From Delphinus delphis (lineage: Eukaryota > Chordata > Mammalia > Artiodactyla > Delphinidae), in assembly GCF_949987515.2 (NCBI RefSeq), contig NC_082688.1, forward strand, positions 78,806,731-78,870,730: a stretch of 64,000 bases of DNA, read 5' to 3'. Below the pieces are notes generated by a model that was not told where the DNA came from, did no database searches, and saw only the letters and a program-made list of their open reading frames with translations. Both the position numbers and the translations under genes were made by a program. Below are positions 48,635-62,010 of the stretch, in pieces; within the stretch, counting starts at the first letter, position 1, and each line of letters starts with the position of its first letter.

Positions 48635-49430
48635 CTGTATTAGTTTCCTGTGGCTGCTTAACATTACCACAAACTTTGTGGCTTAAAACAAGAGAAGTTT
48701 ATTTTCTCACATTTCTGGAGGCCAAAAGTTCAACATTTTCAATGGGCCAAAACCAAGAATATGTTCCTTGCCTCTTCCAGCTTCTGGTCGTTCCCAACCT
48801 TCTTTTGCTGGCATCCACATCACTCCAATCTCTGCCTTTATCTTCACAAAGCCTTCTCTTGTATGTGAGTTTTCTCCTTTCTCTCTCTTATGACACTTTT
48901 GATAGCATTTAAGGTCCACCCAGATAATCCAGGATGATCTCCTCATCTCAAGATTCATTTTTTAATAATTAATTTATTTATTTTTGGCTGCGCTGGGTCT
49001 TCGTTGCTGCGCGCAGGCTTTCTCTAGTTGCGGCGAGCAGGGGCTACTCTTCATTGCAGTGCACGGGCTTCTCACTGCAGTGGCTTCTCTTGTTGTGGAG
49101 CACGGGCTCTAGGAGCGTGGGCTTCAGTAATTGTGGCATGCGGCTTCAATAGTTGTGGCCCACAGGCTCTAGAGCACAGGCTCAGTAGTTGTGGCGCATG
49201 GGTTTAGTTGCTCCGCAGCATGTGGGATCTTCCCGGACCAGAACTCGAACCCATGTCCCCCGCATTGGCAGGTGGATTCTTAACCACTGCGCCACCAGGG
49301 AAGTCCCTCAAGATTCTTAATCATATCTGAAAAGACCCTTTTGCCAAATGAGGTAACACTTACAGGCTCCAGGGATTAGGACATGGTCACATCTTTGGTG
49401 GACTGGGGGCATTTTTCAGCCTACTACTGT
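48635..49430 (+). repeat. Ancient interspersed repeat split by a SINE; family unassigned
   Basis: 'tgtattagtttcctgtggct' with 'gcttaacattaccacaaact', 'tttattttctcacatttctg', 'cacccagataatccaggatg', then (after the SINE) 'tccagggattaggacatggt' and 'cacatctttggtggactggg'. I recognise this as a common mammalian repeat but cannot safely name its class. Confidence 0.7.
48947..49316 (-). mobile_element. CHR-type SINE, full long form, reverse orientation
   Basis: The body is 48957-49306: T/A-rich tail, 'tttggctgcgctgggtcttc', two 'agtagttgtggc'-like repeats, and head end 'gcgccaccagggaagtcc'. The duplication ctcaagattc is perfect (48947-48956, 49307-49316). Confidence 0.96.
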
Positions 49431-50815
49431 GCTCAGTAAATGTTAGGAAGCTTTCTTTGTCACATATACAATCCATTTAATATGGATTAGTCCATTCATG
49501 TCTACCACGTGGACATGAAGAACTAGAACTTTATCTTCTTCACTGCCTGAAGCCATATCTGTGGGACTGGTCTACCAGCAATGGGTGCAGAAAAAATTAT
49601 TTTTTCACTAAGTCTGAGAATAACCAAAAGTCAAGGAAAATCTTAAAGGCTTTTTCTTTTCCAGCCATCAGAAGTATTCTTTTAACCAAAAGAGAAATAT
49701 TCAGATCACTTTATCAAAGTAAGCACTTAACTAAATACAGCTTAACAAGAAATATTTCTCAAGTAATAATAGTATGTATATTTTCTGTGATGCTTATATT
49801 TGTATAAAAATGTGGAACATTCACACATTCAGTTATTTGAATTTGGTGTCTGTTGAAAACAAAGCCAGAAAAATGTTGAAACTTTCAAAGTAGGCCACAT
49901 ATGTAAAACAAAACGTGGTTAAAGTACCTAGCTTGGCAGATGGCTGAGAGTAAAATTACAAAGTGGTGTGGTGAGACATTTGATTTAAAAAAAGCAATGA
50001 TAACGTGTCAGTTAATGCATTATTAATTGCTCTAAAAACTTCTTCTCACCAAAATATAGTAAGAGGCAAAATCTTCTGCTAACAAATACAAGCTAAAGCA
50101 CTTTCCTTATCACACCAAAGAAGACAATTTTTTTTCAAAGCAGTAGATATCTGACTTTTGGAAATCTTCTAAGTCACTGTATTAACATAACAAAAAATAC
50201 CTTTATCGCTGTCATCAGTTAGGAAATTCCGAGTTTTAAGAGCTCTGTGCCCAAAATGGGGATAAAGACCAACTATATATTTCTTATTAGAATGTTAATT
50301 TGTTGACTGAAAAAAATTATTTATGAAGAAATGGAAGAAAATTCCCATTCTACTTTTCATCATCAACATTTTCCTTTGGGTAAAGGAGAATTTAGGTTAA
50401 GAATCCCTATTGCTTTATTTTTTATTCTAATTATGAAAGCATTACTTCAAACACCTTAGAGAGAATTGTTTTTGTGTGAAACTTTTACAAATTATTATGT
50501 AGATGGGTTATGAAAGTCTAATATTTATGATTTGTAATCTACTGGAAAATGGTTCCATAGAAGTCTCCACTTGAAAAAAGGTATGCATAAGAAAGCACTT
50601 CTCTCTACTCCATTTGATATACCCAGAGAAAGTTTCATTGCTTTTGATTATGAAACGTATCTTCTTTCTTACATACAATCACAGTTTTCCTTTTACTGGA
50701 ATGTTTTTATACTTAAGTTTATAATATTCTGTTATAAATGTAAGTCATACTCACTACAGAAAAACTGAAAATTTAGAAATGGATGAAGTCAATTACCTTT
50801 GGTGCTCCTGCTCAG
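49431..50815. other. No gene or assigned repeat seen
   Basis: AT-rich DNA without supported features. Confidence 0.4.
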
Positions 50816-50819
50816 TGAT

Positions 50820-51045
50820 GATAATGATACTATTCATAGTTTACAGTTATTTAATTCATGATCTCAGTTAATTCTCACAGCAAAAGTGTTAAGATAGGTT
50901 CTATTATATTGTCTACTTTTACTGAGGAAACAGGAGCTCAGAGAATAACTTGTTAAAGAGCATGAAGCTGATAAACAGCAGAGAAAGGGTCTAAATCAAG
51001 AACTCTGTTAACTCTAGTCCACTCACTGTGCTCCTTCTATGCTAT
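50820..51045 (-). mobile_element. MIR SINE, antisense
   Basis: 'tttactgaggaaacaggagc' with 'tcagagaataacttgttaaa' is the antisense MIR core, preceded by 'gatctcagttaattctcaca'. Confidence 0.75.
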
Positions 51046-51384
51046 TAACATGTTGATATATTTCATCTCAGGCTTCTTTTCAAGGATACTTTGCCTATTA
51101 CTAGTCATAAAGAATCTACATTTTTCTAAAACAAAAGACTTCTTAAAAACATTTCTTTAAGGAGATATAATTTGTAAATTACACAGTAAAATGCCCCAGC
51201 CTCTGCCATGAAACTTTATTCTCTTGACCACCCTGACCCTCTCCTACTCAATATGGTTCATGTGCACATTATCTTTTCCACAGATAATTCATAATCTCCC
51301 AGAATACATCATATGATGCATATAATTTTCCATACATACACAGAGCTGAGCACAAACAATAGTCCTATTACTCTAACAGGCGCT

Positions 51385-51530
51385 ACTTAGGTGCCTATAT
51401 CGTGGGAGGCTCTCCACACACATTCTCTGTAACCATCACAACAACTCCGCAAGGTAAATATAGTAGTATTATGTACATGTTTAAGATGAAGAAACTGAGT
51501 CTCAGAGATGTTAACTAGCATCCTCAGGAC
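51385..51530 (-). mobile_element. MIR SINE, antisense
   Basis: 'aagatgaagaaactgagtct' with 'cagagatgttaact', preceded by 'gtaaccatcacaacaactcc'. Confidence 0.75.
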
Positions 51531-54500
51531 ACAAAATACCTTTGTGGGAATGAGAAAAAAGCTTCCTTACTTCCAGGTAGAAGCAGCTCTGAGCACCTCC
51601 TGGCAAGTAGATCATTGGCTGAATCTTACCGGCTGAGAGAACTTGGGCAGTATACAAGCTGCACAAACATACACAGCAGTTCTGCTCAATATGACACGAG
51701 TAAATAACAAATGAGTTTTAAAAGTCAAGTTGTCTGACACCAAAACACATATGCATCCACTATGCTGTTCAATCTCTGAATCTCTGGTTCCTCCCATTTC
51801 AGTATGAAAGCTGGCATATAAGTTTTGTTGTATCTTTTAAGCTACTTTATTAACTTTACTCCTACAAATATCTGACAGTTACCCAGCTCCTGCTCTAGAC
51901 TTAATGACAACACTTACGGACACTTCTGCCCTTGAATCACATTATGCTCAATGTTTCAAGGATAAAAACATAGTATCAGGAGTCCTCGCATTAAATACTA
52001 ATCAAACCCATCAGTCCCTGATGAAGGTGTGGGGCTAACTTGTTTCATGTGTTAGGAATCCCTAAAAAGTTGGGCAGTTTTAATTTTGACATATACCTTG
52101 GTATTTTAATTGTTCTTGGGTTTGTTTTTTAATTTAAGGGGCACTTATATTGGACACATATGCAAATGAAAGGGACCTGTGTAGCAGAAGAGTCACCATC
52201 TACAGGGTAGGCTATAGCCCGACCTGCCTGAGGAACCACCCAGTGGGTTGAATTGTGCACCAATAAATCAACTGACTGTCTGGCTATGGTTATGGTAGTG
52301 AGGAAAGCCCTTCAGCAAAGACATTCTTCCCTCCCCAGACTCTAGGTTAAAGTGTATAAAAATAAGATCTCCCAGGATCATGGGGTCACCTAACACGGTA
52401 AACAGATTCTATATGCTCAGTGAATTCTCAAACTTAACCATGGGGAACCAATCAAAAACTTAGAAGTCACTTCCACTTGTACTATCACTTAACTGTGATC
52501 TTGAATTTATACAGAAATTCTTTGTATAACTTGTTAGTGAATTATAAAATTAATTAATAGACTCAGAAAAGACCCAACTGTTATTTTCACCAGTACTCAA
52601 ATCTGACTCAGTTTTTTGGTCTTGCCCATCATACAATATTTCACCTTATTTGTACATCAAGCTTATTCTATTTAAGCTTTCTTATTAAGTTTGCTAAAAA
52701 TGATGCACAAATATATTTATGGAATAGATAATAAAATGGTAATATAAAATCATGCCTTTTAGAGTTAAAAGGAACTTTTTATAGGATATAGGACAATTTC
52801 TAAAATAGATGAGCAGTGCCACGGCTAGGGTGTGTGGGGCCTGAGCAAATATTTTGTAAGGTGCCCATCTATATAAACAATTCAATTAAACATTTATTAG
52901 AAGATTCAAGGAACCCTAAGGGTAGTAATTTATTGACAAAAATGTAGAAAATTGAATGGAGAAGAGTTCCTCACATTTTTATTACTGTCCGGTCAGTGGA
53001 CATGATGATTCTACCTAGTGCCCAAGAACCACCTCTTTCTCTTCAATCCTATAAATTCTCTTTCATGTTCTATATTGTGACATATACTGTTCCTGGCTAA
53101 TTTCACATCTCCCAACTTGAGAAAAATGTACCAAATTATTACTCACAATGCCATGGCTTTACAGACCAGTTTGTATTGAAATAGCATGGAACTTCTTATC
53201 CCTGAAGTTCCCTAATACCATGTATTTTATGCTAATTACCTCATTTCTTATAATTCTGGGTTATCCATTGTGTTACCCATGACTACTGACTTCCATCAAA
53301 TCTCTCAAAGGTTATTACTCTGCATTATTGACCATGATCATGAATGCAAGAGTTATCCAGATTAACCAGAAAAATTTAAACAGTAGTTCACTGTATGGTC
53401 ATGTTAAATTTACCATTCAGAAATTTATACAGTGTAAACATAGAAAAACACATCTCCCAATAATGTATCCTCTTGAACTCTTCAGGTCTTGACCACTGCT
53501 TCCTTAGAAGGTAATTTATTTCAATATTGCCCATACCCCTGCTTTTCACACTCAACCAACAGTGGAAGAATAGAGAAAGAGTCTATGGGCAGAGTAACAG
53601 GTGGTTTCATTCACACAAGGAAAGCCTGTTCTTTATCCAGAGTGGCTTGCGACTGACCTAGGGAAGCACAATGTCACTGCATTGATCGGATGCAGAGAAG
53701 ACATCGCATGAAAGGTCTCATTGTCTTTGAGGAGCAAAAATCATGGAAGTCCTTGTAAGAAATAGGTTCTGCCACTATCAGAGAATACGTCACAGAGAAT
53801 GTACAGGTGACCACCATGAGTCCCAGTGACAGGAAGTGCATAAGGTAAATGTTCCCTGCTGCTTGCCCTGCTGCTTTCAGTTGCTGTACACTAGAGGCTT
53901 CATCAAGCTTGGTACACAGATGTATGAGAACTTACACATGAAGTCACACACATGGCTTAAGTCCAACATTTGACAGTGGAGCACTGGTAATCCTGAACTC
54001 ACTCTGTGTGTAACATGAGCAAAGATGACTCAAAATCAGCATGGTAGCACTGTTTGGAAAGCCCAATCTAATAAAATCTGTGGAAAGAAATGCCATGCTG
54101 GTCAGTGGGAGCAATCAACTTGCCAGGCTTGGACTCAAAGATGGGGCCCTTAGATACTATATATGTGTCAGTTCTGGAGCTTATTGGGGCATCTTGTCAA
54201 CCTCTTGCATGGAGGTAGAGTTCAGAGATTATCCAGAAGTGGCTTAGAAGGTAGGACTCACATAGGTCCTAGCACTGGTTTGGGGCAGCCTGCTGGATAC
54301 TGTCAGCCCTGGCTGGTCCCAAGTAATTGAGGAAAACTTAAAATTTTCAAGAAACATACTCCAAAGTACAGTCCCACCTGAGTGCTTGCATGTACATAAA
54401 AGAGTTACTAAACATAATGAAACTGTGCTTAAGTCATGTGGCCAATAACCCCCAAAGGTCTGTGAGAGAACTAGTTATACATCTCAGGTCTTCTGACATC

Positions 54501-55865
54501 TAGGGCCCTGATCCTGAGAATAATTATTCATTCCTCAAATGCACCAGACTTGAAAAAATTCTAAACTTTATGTGCCAATCTGAAAAATCAGTTTTTACCT
54601 GTAACATCTCCAGTAAGCAGTCTTCTATCTCACACTTAAATGTTTCCAATTATGGAAAACTCACCAGCAACTAACACAACACTTGCTCTCCAAAGAGTGG
54701 TTCAAAGAAGGTGTTATTAGCAATACATGTTCCCATGGCACTTCCAATATTTGATAGCAATAATAAGTCTTTTTGTAATCTCCTCTGTTCGAGTTTAAAC
54801 ATCCTGTTTCTTTAGTGCTATATACTTTTAAGCCCTCTCAGCATTCTGATGTTTCTACTTTGCCAGTACTCCTCTTAAAAAATGAGCAAAGTTGTTACCT
54901 AACACCTGAATCTTTCATTTTTGAAGATATTTATCAGGATTTTCTTATAATGCAGTTCTTATCATTTCATTAGCTAACATATTTGACCAAAAGTAAACCT
55001 TTGAATTTTGTTAGTGTTTAACTCCCCTAATAGATGATCATTATTTTCTAGATGGAATATTAGTAATTCAGAGCTATAGCTCCCTGGCAAACTGTATAAG
55101 GCAACTGATGACGAAACCAAGATATAAGTTTGCTCTAAGTCTAAGAGAAATACTTACTCAACATTATTTAAGAACTACAGAGACAACCAAATGAGCATAA
55201 AATGACGTTGACAGAAGAAAAGGAAAAAGTCATACTCACTTAATGTCCTGCTTATATCATGAAAAAGACTCTAGCACTGGTACCCATATAAGCTAGTTAT
55301 ATAAAAAAATATTTTAAGGTTAAAAAAACCTGAATTCTGTCAAGCAGTGCCTGAAACAATTATAAAATAAGCACATATGGCTTCGCTTAAGTCATTTTCT
55401 TTCTAACAGCTGTGAATTAAATCCCAAGAGAGTTCATGCCAGGCAAATATGTTTTCATACTGAAATCAGACTCGATATAGCCACATTTCTCTCTGGAGGT
55501 CATGGAAAAGTGGGTTGAAAGTTATAGGCTTCATGCAGCTAGTTCCCTGCTTCTCTTTTCACCAATGAGTCCTTACTTGACATGTCCTTAGTCATGGCAA
55601 AGGAAGGTAAAAAGGGAAGAACTGTTCACTGTAATAATCCCAACCAGCCTTCGGCAATCCAAGAGAGCTTAGATATTAACAAAAAGTTAAATACTCCATA
55701 CCAAGTTGTTAAAATGAGTTACAAAGCTTCCCAGCTCATGTTGGACCCTACTGGAAGTCCTGATAGGCTGAAATGTCTTTGAGCTAATGAAGAATTTTTT
55801 TGTTTGAAGTGGTTGGCCATCATTATCTTACCTAGTTTCTGTAGTTGCACATGAACTGCTGCTAA
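51531..55865. other. No gene or assigned repeat seen
   Basis: About 4.3 kb. A more balanced base composition at 53560-54300 suggests an old repeat or ancient unique DNA, but no family or exon could be supported. The frame 54041-54247 is unremarkable. Confidence 0.4.
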
Positions 55866-55867
55866 GT

Positions 55868-56000
55868 GATTACGATTACAGGCCTTTGAGTCAGACTGTC
55901 TAGGTTTAGACTCTAGTTTTACATAATAGCTCTTATTAACTTGGGGCAAGTCGCATAAACGTGTTAAGATCTGGCTTATAACAGTAATTTGTAATGTACC
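55868..56000 (+). mobile_element. MIR SINE fragment, sense
   Basis: 'cctttgagtcagactgtcta' with 'ggtttagactctagttttac', then 'cttggggcaagtcgcataaa'. Confidence 0.65.
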
Positions 56001-56089
56001 TTACAGTTCAGGAGATGTGTTCATGCCTGTTATCTTATTTGTCCTTGTAATAACTGTCTCAGAATGATAGGGTAGTGTTTTTTGTTTTT

Positions 56090-56400
56090 TTTTCTATTCA
56101 ACCTATATTTATTGAGAATCTACTTTGTGTCAGATATAATGTATTGAAAAAGGTGAACAAGGCCTGTGCTTTCACAGAGACATCATTCTATCAGGGATAA
56201 ACAGACAACAGCATGTAAACAAAGTGATGCATAAGATAATTTCAGATAATAATGATTGTTAAGAAGCCAATAAGGTTGGGGGCTGAGTCAGATTTATAAA
56301 GGGTAGCCAATGAAGACTTCCCATGAAAAGGTGCTATTTAAGATGAGAACTTGAATGAAGAGAAGAAGTCAAGCTGAAGATCTGGGTGGGTAGGTTTAGG
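56090..56400 (-). mobile_element. L2 3' end, antisense
   Basis: 'tattgagaatctactttgtg' then 'aaggtgaacaaggcctgtgc', extending into 'gtgctatttaagatgagaac', which are antisense L2 blocks. Confidence 0.7.
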
Positions 56401-57550
56401 GGATTTTTCCAGGTAAATGCTCTAAAGAGTAAAGTACTAAATAGGTTTCAGCACAGACAAAAGTCACCCAAGTAAATATGTGTAGTTTTTCTTGTATTAA
56501 TTATACCTTAATAAAGCTATATTTTTTAAGTCAGCTGAAGGGTAGTGAGGACATGGAGAATGGAGTGAGAAGGTGTCAGGGAGCTAGCCAGGACCAGAAT
56601 CCTTCTGCAGTGTGCAGGTTCATGATCTGTAAAAGACCCTTCCAAGGTCACTCGAAAGCCAGGAAAAGAGTCTATATTTTCTCACTCCAACTGTATTGCT
56701 CTTTTCCTTTATAAGATGTCTTGCTTGATAGACCCCAGCTAAAATACCTTGTTCATTTTAAAATATCTTTCTTGAAAAACGTTTCTATCTTCCCCTAAAG
56801 TACCAGCCTTATTATCATCAATGCTTATTGAGCACTTCTAGTGTACCACATACTCAGCTAAACATTATACATTTCAAAGTTACTTGTTCTACCAATAACA
56901 CTGCAAAGATGGTAATTAAGTTCCTTTTTAAAATGATGGGATTTAGACATAAACTATTTAGAATCTAAGCTAAAGTAACACATTTAATAAATAGTGAGAT
57001 TAATATAGGAATGCAGTTTCTGTAATGGACATTTTGATGTAAGTTACCTTAAATGGGAAGATGCGAGAATGTAAGTACATATTCATTTCATTAGACATCA
57101 CTTAAGCTCCTCGTTCAAACGTCCCTCTTAAGTATTTAAGAGCTTCTAGGGGTAGAATTTTATGGTATAAAGTTTGTTGTAGAAAAGCTCAGAGTGCAGC
57201 CAGTGTATGATTAACACAAAAGTTAACTAGGCAATGTTATTACTACCCGAAGGCTTATGTTTTTTTCTGTTGACAATAAAAATGGTTTGAGCAGGGACCT
57301 TATTTTTCAGTCATAAAGAGATATGTTAAAAATGTTTCCGAATGCTAAGGTTGTGTGGATCAGGTTGTTTGATGTGTGTGTATGGGGTTGGGGGTGTGTA
57401 CAACGATGGTGAGGTTTATCTTGTGGTGAGTATCTAAAATTAATTTGGATCAACCATTAATAAGGATATTCGTCAATTGCCTTATTGTCTTTTTTAAAAT
57501 TAGATGCAAACTCTAAGACAAACATAAAAATGCTTTCACATTTTTGCAAC
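56401..57550. other. Mostly unassigned; small L2/MIR-like relic at 56820-56900
   Basis: 'cttattgagcacttctagtg' at 56824 on is an L2-like antisense snippet. The remainder has no supported features. Confidence 0.4.
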
Positions 57551-57551
57551 A

Positions 57552-57790
57552 TAATGATTACAGTTATATATCCTGGAGTCAGACTGCCTGGGTTCAAATT
57601 CTAGTTCTCCTATGTAAGAGCAGCATAACTTTGGGCCAATTACCCAACCTCCATGTGCTTTAGTTTCCTCACCTTTAATGGAAAAGAACAACACACGTTG
57701 TTTATTGCAGTATTCATGAGGATAAATAATATATGGAAATATATTGAACAGTACCTGATACATAACCATGGGTTAACTCCAGAAATGTTA
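57552..57790 (+). mobile_element. MIR SINE, nearly full, sense
   Basis: 'ctggagtcagactgcctggg' with 'ttcaaattctagttctcc', 'gggccaattacccaacctcc', 'tagtttcctcacctttaatg' and 'gaacagtacctgatacataa' follow the whole MIR from head to tail. Confidence 0.85.
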
Positions 57791-58702
57791 TAATTATTAT
57801 AATTATTAGCACTGTTATTGTATTTTATGTATTTTACCAACATCATATTGTATTTTCTAGTATCCATAATGTTAGCTCAAAATAATTACCTATCACTATA
57901 GTCAATATTATGGGAAATGTGTCAACTTTCAGATGAGTCCTGTGCTTTTTTTGTTCCACTTAAACATTATTTCTCTGAATCTTGTTTTCCTTCCTGTGTT
58001 ATTTAAAAGTAGAACAAATAGAAGTTATTTAGAGCACTTTGACATTTGATTATCAACTATGATTCCTGAAGCTTTTCCATTTGTCCAGAAAATAAATAAA
58101 GCCTTTTTGAAACCCACTATACCTATTAAAGTAGAGGCATCAAGAGTTTTTGTCTGTTTTCAGTTTAACAAAATTTAATTGTGAACTGACTATATGTAAA
58201 ACACTGTTTTGGCTTTGAATCACAGAAATAAATTGTGTAGAGTTCCCTTGCTTTACCAAACTCCAATTTTTTTTCCTCCTTTCCTGGTAATTACATTTTT
58301 CTGCTGCTCTTTTTTAGTCTATCTGAAAATGAACAAAGAAAAAAAAGGAATTTATAAATCAACCTTGTCAGGAATTAGTTCAGCAGCCACTAAAATAGAA
58401 AGGGGGGTAAAAACAGCTTAAAAGTTGCCTTGACTGAGAGGCAAGTTCTTGGTTTCTTTTTAGAACCAAGTTCTTGTTTCTCTTCTCTTTAGAATTATGT
58501 GGCAAGTATGGTATCCAATTATGATTTCCACTAATTTTATTAAAGGCAAAATATATGCCAAATGTTGTTTTGGCCCTCTGTATCACTTTAAACCCTTCCA
58601 AAAATTAAATAAGCTCTTCCCATTGTGCAAAATTGAGGACATCATAATCTAGAGATTCTAGTGGCTCACCTAAAGTCATTGGTTGCAGGGGAAGAGCCAG
58701 TC
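57791..58702. other. No gene or assigned repeat seen
   Basis: AT-rich DNA without supported features. Confidence 0.4.
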
Positions 58703-59559
58703 AGAAAGCCTGTCTTTCTTTCTTTTACAGAAATATCATTGATTTACAATGTTGTGTTCGTTTCTGGTGTACAGCAAAGTGATTCAGTTATAGATATGCA
58801 CATATTCTTTTTCAATATGATTTATTACAGGATATTAAATATAGTTCCCTGTGCTATATAGGACCTTGTTGTTTATCTATTTTATATATAGTAGTTTGTA
58901 TCTGCTAATCCCAAATGCCTAATGTATCCCTTCCCCCGCTCCCTTCCCCCTTTGGTAACTGTAAGTTTGTTTTCTATGACTGTGAGTCTGTTTCAGTTTT
59001 GTAAGTAACTTCATTTGATCATATTATAGATTCTACATATAAGTGATATCGTATGGTATTTGTCTTTCTCTGACTTGCTTCACTTAGTATGATAATCTCT
59101 AGGTCCATCCATGTTGCTGCAAATGACATTATTTCATTCTTTTTATGGCTTAGTAATATTCCATTGTATATATGTACCACATCTTCTTTATCCATTCATC
59201 TGATGATGGACATTTAGGGTGCTTCCATGTCTTGGCAATTGTAAACACTGCCACTATGAACTTTGGGGTACATGTATCTTTTCAAATTAGAGTTTTTCAT
59301 ATTTTCCAGTATATATGCCCAGGAGTGGGATTGCTGGATCATACAGCAACTCTATTTTTAGTTTTTTTAAGGAAACCACACTGTTCTCCACAGTGGCTGT
59401 ACCAATTTACATTCCCACCAGCAGTACAGAAGTGTTTCTTTTTCTCCACACCCTCTCCAGCATTTGTTACTTGTAGACTTTACTTTTTAACGATGGCCAT
59501 TCTGACCAGTGTGAGGTGATACCTCATTGCAGTTTTGATTTGCAAGAAATCCTGTCTTT
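58703..59559 (-). mobile_element. L1 3' end, antisense, with 15-bp duplication
   Basis: The body is 58718-59544: 3' UTR ('acaatgttgtgttcgtttct', 'cagcaaagtgattcagttat'), then antisense ORF2 C-terminus ('ttatggcttagtaatattcc', 'cccaggagtgggattgctgg', 'ctccagcatttgttac'). The flanks agaaagcctgtcttt (58703-58717) and agaaatcctgtcttt (59545-59559) differ at one base. 5'-truncated. The coding part carries frameshifts. Confidence 0.94.
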
Positions 59560-61950
59560 TTTATTCCAATACCCATTACTTTTCCCACAAGTTTATGTCT
59601 CCTTCATGAGACATCAATTCGTACATTTCTCAGTATCTTCTCCCTTGGCGCAGAAGTTAATTCAAGAAGTTTATAGAGATTGAGATTAAATTCATGAAAA
59701 TTTTAGATTACATAACACAATAAACTTCTAAAGGGTGTTGAACATGTCTTACCCATGTCATTTAGCACATTCCTGCTGAATGACATACAGTGAACCAATA
59801 AATAAGAAAGAAGATCTGAGTTTATGAGGAATCTACTCCTTGATTGTGAAGAACCTATAGTTTTAATATATTTGAAAGGACTTTATTGGATTTTATAAGG
59901 TCAAAAGAACACACAGCCTTTGTTCAGTGTATTTGTGGAATTTCACAGGAGCAAATTTTATCAAAAACTGACTTTTGATATCATAACACAGAAAGAGAAA
60001 ACAAAATAGAATTATATGATTATCTCAAATACTTATGATAACTTGAACTTGGCTACAACTTTCTCATGGTTGATTAGCAAAATGTGCATCAAATAGTAAA
60101 TAAGGAGTCATCAGTAAAACTAGCAAACACAGTCCGAATCTCAGCATTACAAAGTCTCCTCTCCTTAAGCCAAAATGCAGTAAGTACTGAATTTGTCCAA
60201 GACAAATAAATGCATAGAGATTAAATGTGCAAATACAGCGACAACTGTCTTTACATGAAAATTCATCTAATAATGACAAATAAATGTCTTTTTTCTTTTT
60301 ATATCCTACTGGTTTTCAGCTAGTAATAAATCATAACCTAAGAAAACATCAGCATGACTTGACCCTTATAAAGGAGATGAACTGCTCTGTGATGCTTGGT
60401 TTCTAGGTTGGGCCAATGGCATTTCTGAGCTGTTTGAATTCAATAGGCAAGAGGCACAGATGACCGACAGCTCTCCATGGCCTTCCCAGTACTGCAGGGA
60501 GCCGTAGTATGTAAAAGCTACCCCGATAAATATAAATATAGCCTTCTATGAGAACACTGACAAATCACTCCCTCATTTAATGAAAAGATGCCAGGTGAGA
60601 TGATATTTCTAGGAATGGTGCAAATGATCCACTGTGGGAATGAAAAAAACAAAGGTCCGGGACAGACATTTTCTATCTAAAAATGAAAGCTTCACATTGC
60701 AGGAGCTGGTGGACTGATGAGCTCCTCTCAGATGTATATGCACCCTGGTTTCTAGCGAGGCTCTGAAAGTATCAATCAAGTACACTACTTAAAAATCAGG
60801 TACTTAAAAAACACACAGTTCTCCCTTTGATAAAGTGGAAAAAGCTCTATTCATCTTCAGCTATTGTGAAGATCACATAGGTGTAACATGGCATCACTAT
60901 TTTTCATTTAAATCCTTTGAGAACTTGGCTGGGGAAAAGAAATATGTATGATCATAATCACATGGGGAGGAAGGCAAGGAATTTTAGGAGCAGAATTTAA
61001 TTGCACCCCTTCTTGTTGCAGACAATAAACAAAGGTCCAAAAGTCTAGATGCAATAGCCCCCATGTCATAAACAGGGTATCAGTGTTGTCTCAACTAAAA
61101 CTAATTAAAATAATGATTTTTTTTGTTGTTTTTTAGTACTTCAATAAACTATTTTGCAATGTGGTTCATTTGACAGAGACTGAAAACTGGTTATGGGCTT
61201 AGACCCCAGGTTGGTCATAAGACTTGCTTTTGTCCTGAAAGATTCATACGTGAGGCTCCCCTCTCAGGCTGTCAGAAAGGGCAAGAGCTATCTTCTAGTG
61301 TTCCAGACTATTCCAATGCAGTTGACTGTAGCCTGAGACTCCAGCTGTTTTGCAAATAAGCATGGTTTGTAATAAGGACAGTGGCCGAGAGATACATAGA
61401 TCCTCACAAACTTTTCACTGTTGCTAGAAAAACACTGTGAAATGATTCTATATGAAGAACAGAGTATTTTTATTTACACAATGTGAGGTTCTTTGAAATA
61501 AAAGCCTCCATGGAGCTTATCTAAAACCATTATGAGATTCATAGACTGATTTAGGAAATTCTGTTTTCCAGAGAATAAACACAACATGAACAAATACAGC
61601 AACAAAAATCACAACTCTATCCTACATCAAACAAATATATCATACCAGTTCTCTGACTTACTAAAAACAAGAGGATCTCACAGGAGTCTGGATTTAGAAA
61701 GATTTTCTTTGTAGTTTGACAAGAAGTGTTTTCCTATTGATAATCAGGTTTAAGGGAAAAGTGCTGCTGGGTAGCTGAGCTCAAGATTAAATGGATCAGG
61801 ATCACATACAAATTTCAAAATTTCTTTCTGTTCCATTTGATCTTTCCTCTGAAAAGATCTGACTTAAGAACAAGAATATTGCAAATGTTCTATTTTTAAG
61901 AAGCAGACAGACAAGTGATAATCACAGGGTTGGTAACATCTGTTTACTTC
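59560..61950. other. No gene or assigned repeat seen
   Basis: About 2.4 kb. Purine-rich patches but no supported gene, exon or repeat family. Confidence 0.4.
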
Positions 61951-61953
<3 letters not shown>

Positions 61954-61997
<44 letters not shown>

Positions 61998-62010
61998 TCA
62001 CTCACTCACA
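61954..62010 (+). repeat. Compound microsatellite (CA)n(CACT)n
   Basis: About 19-20 CA units followed by four CACT units. A long pure run likely to vary in length between individuals. Confidence 0.97.
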
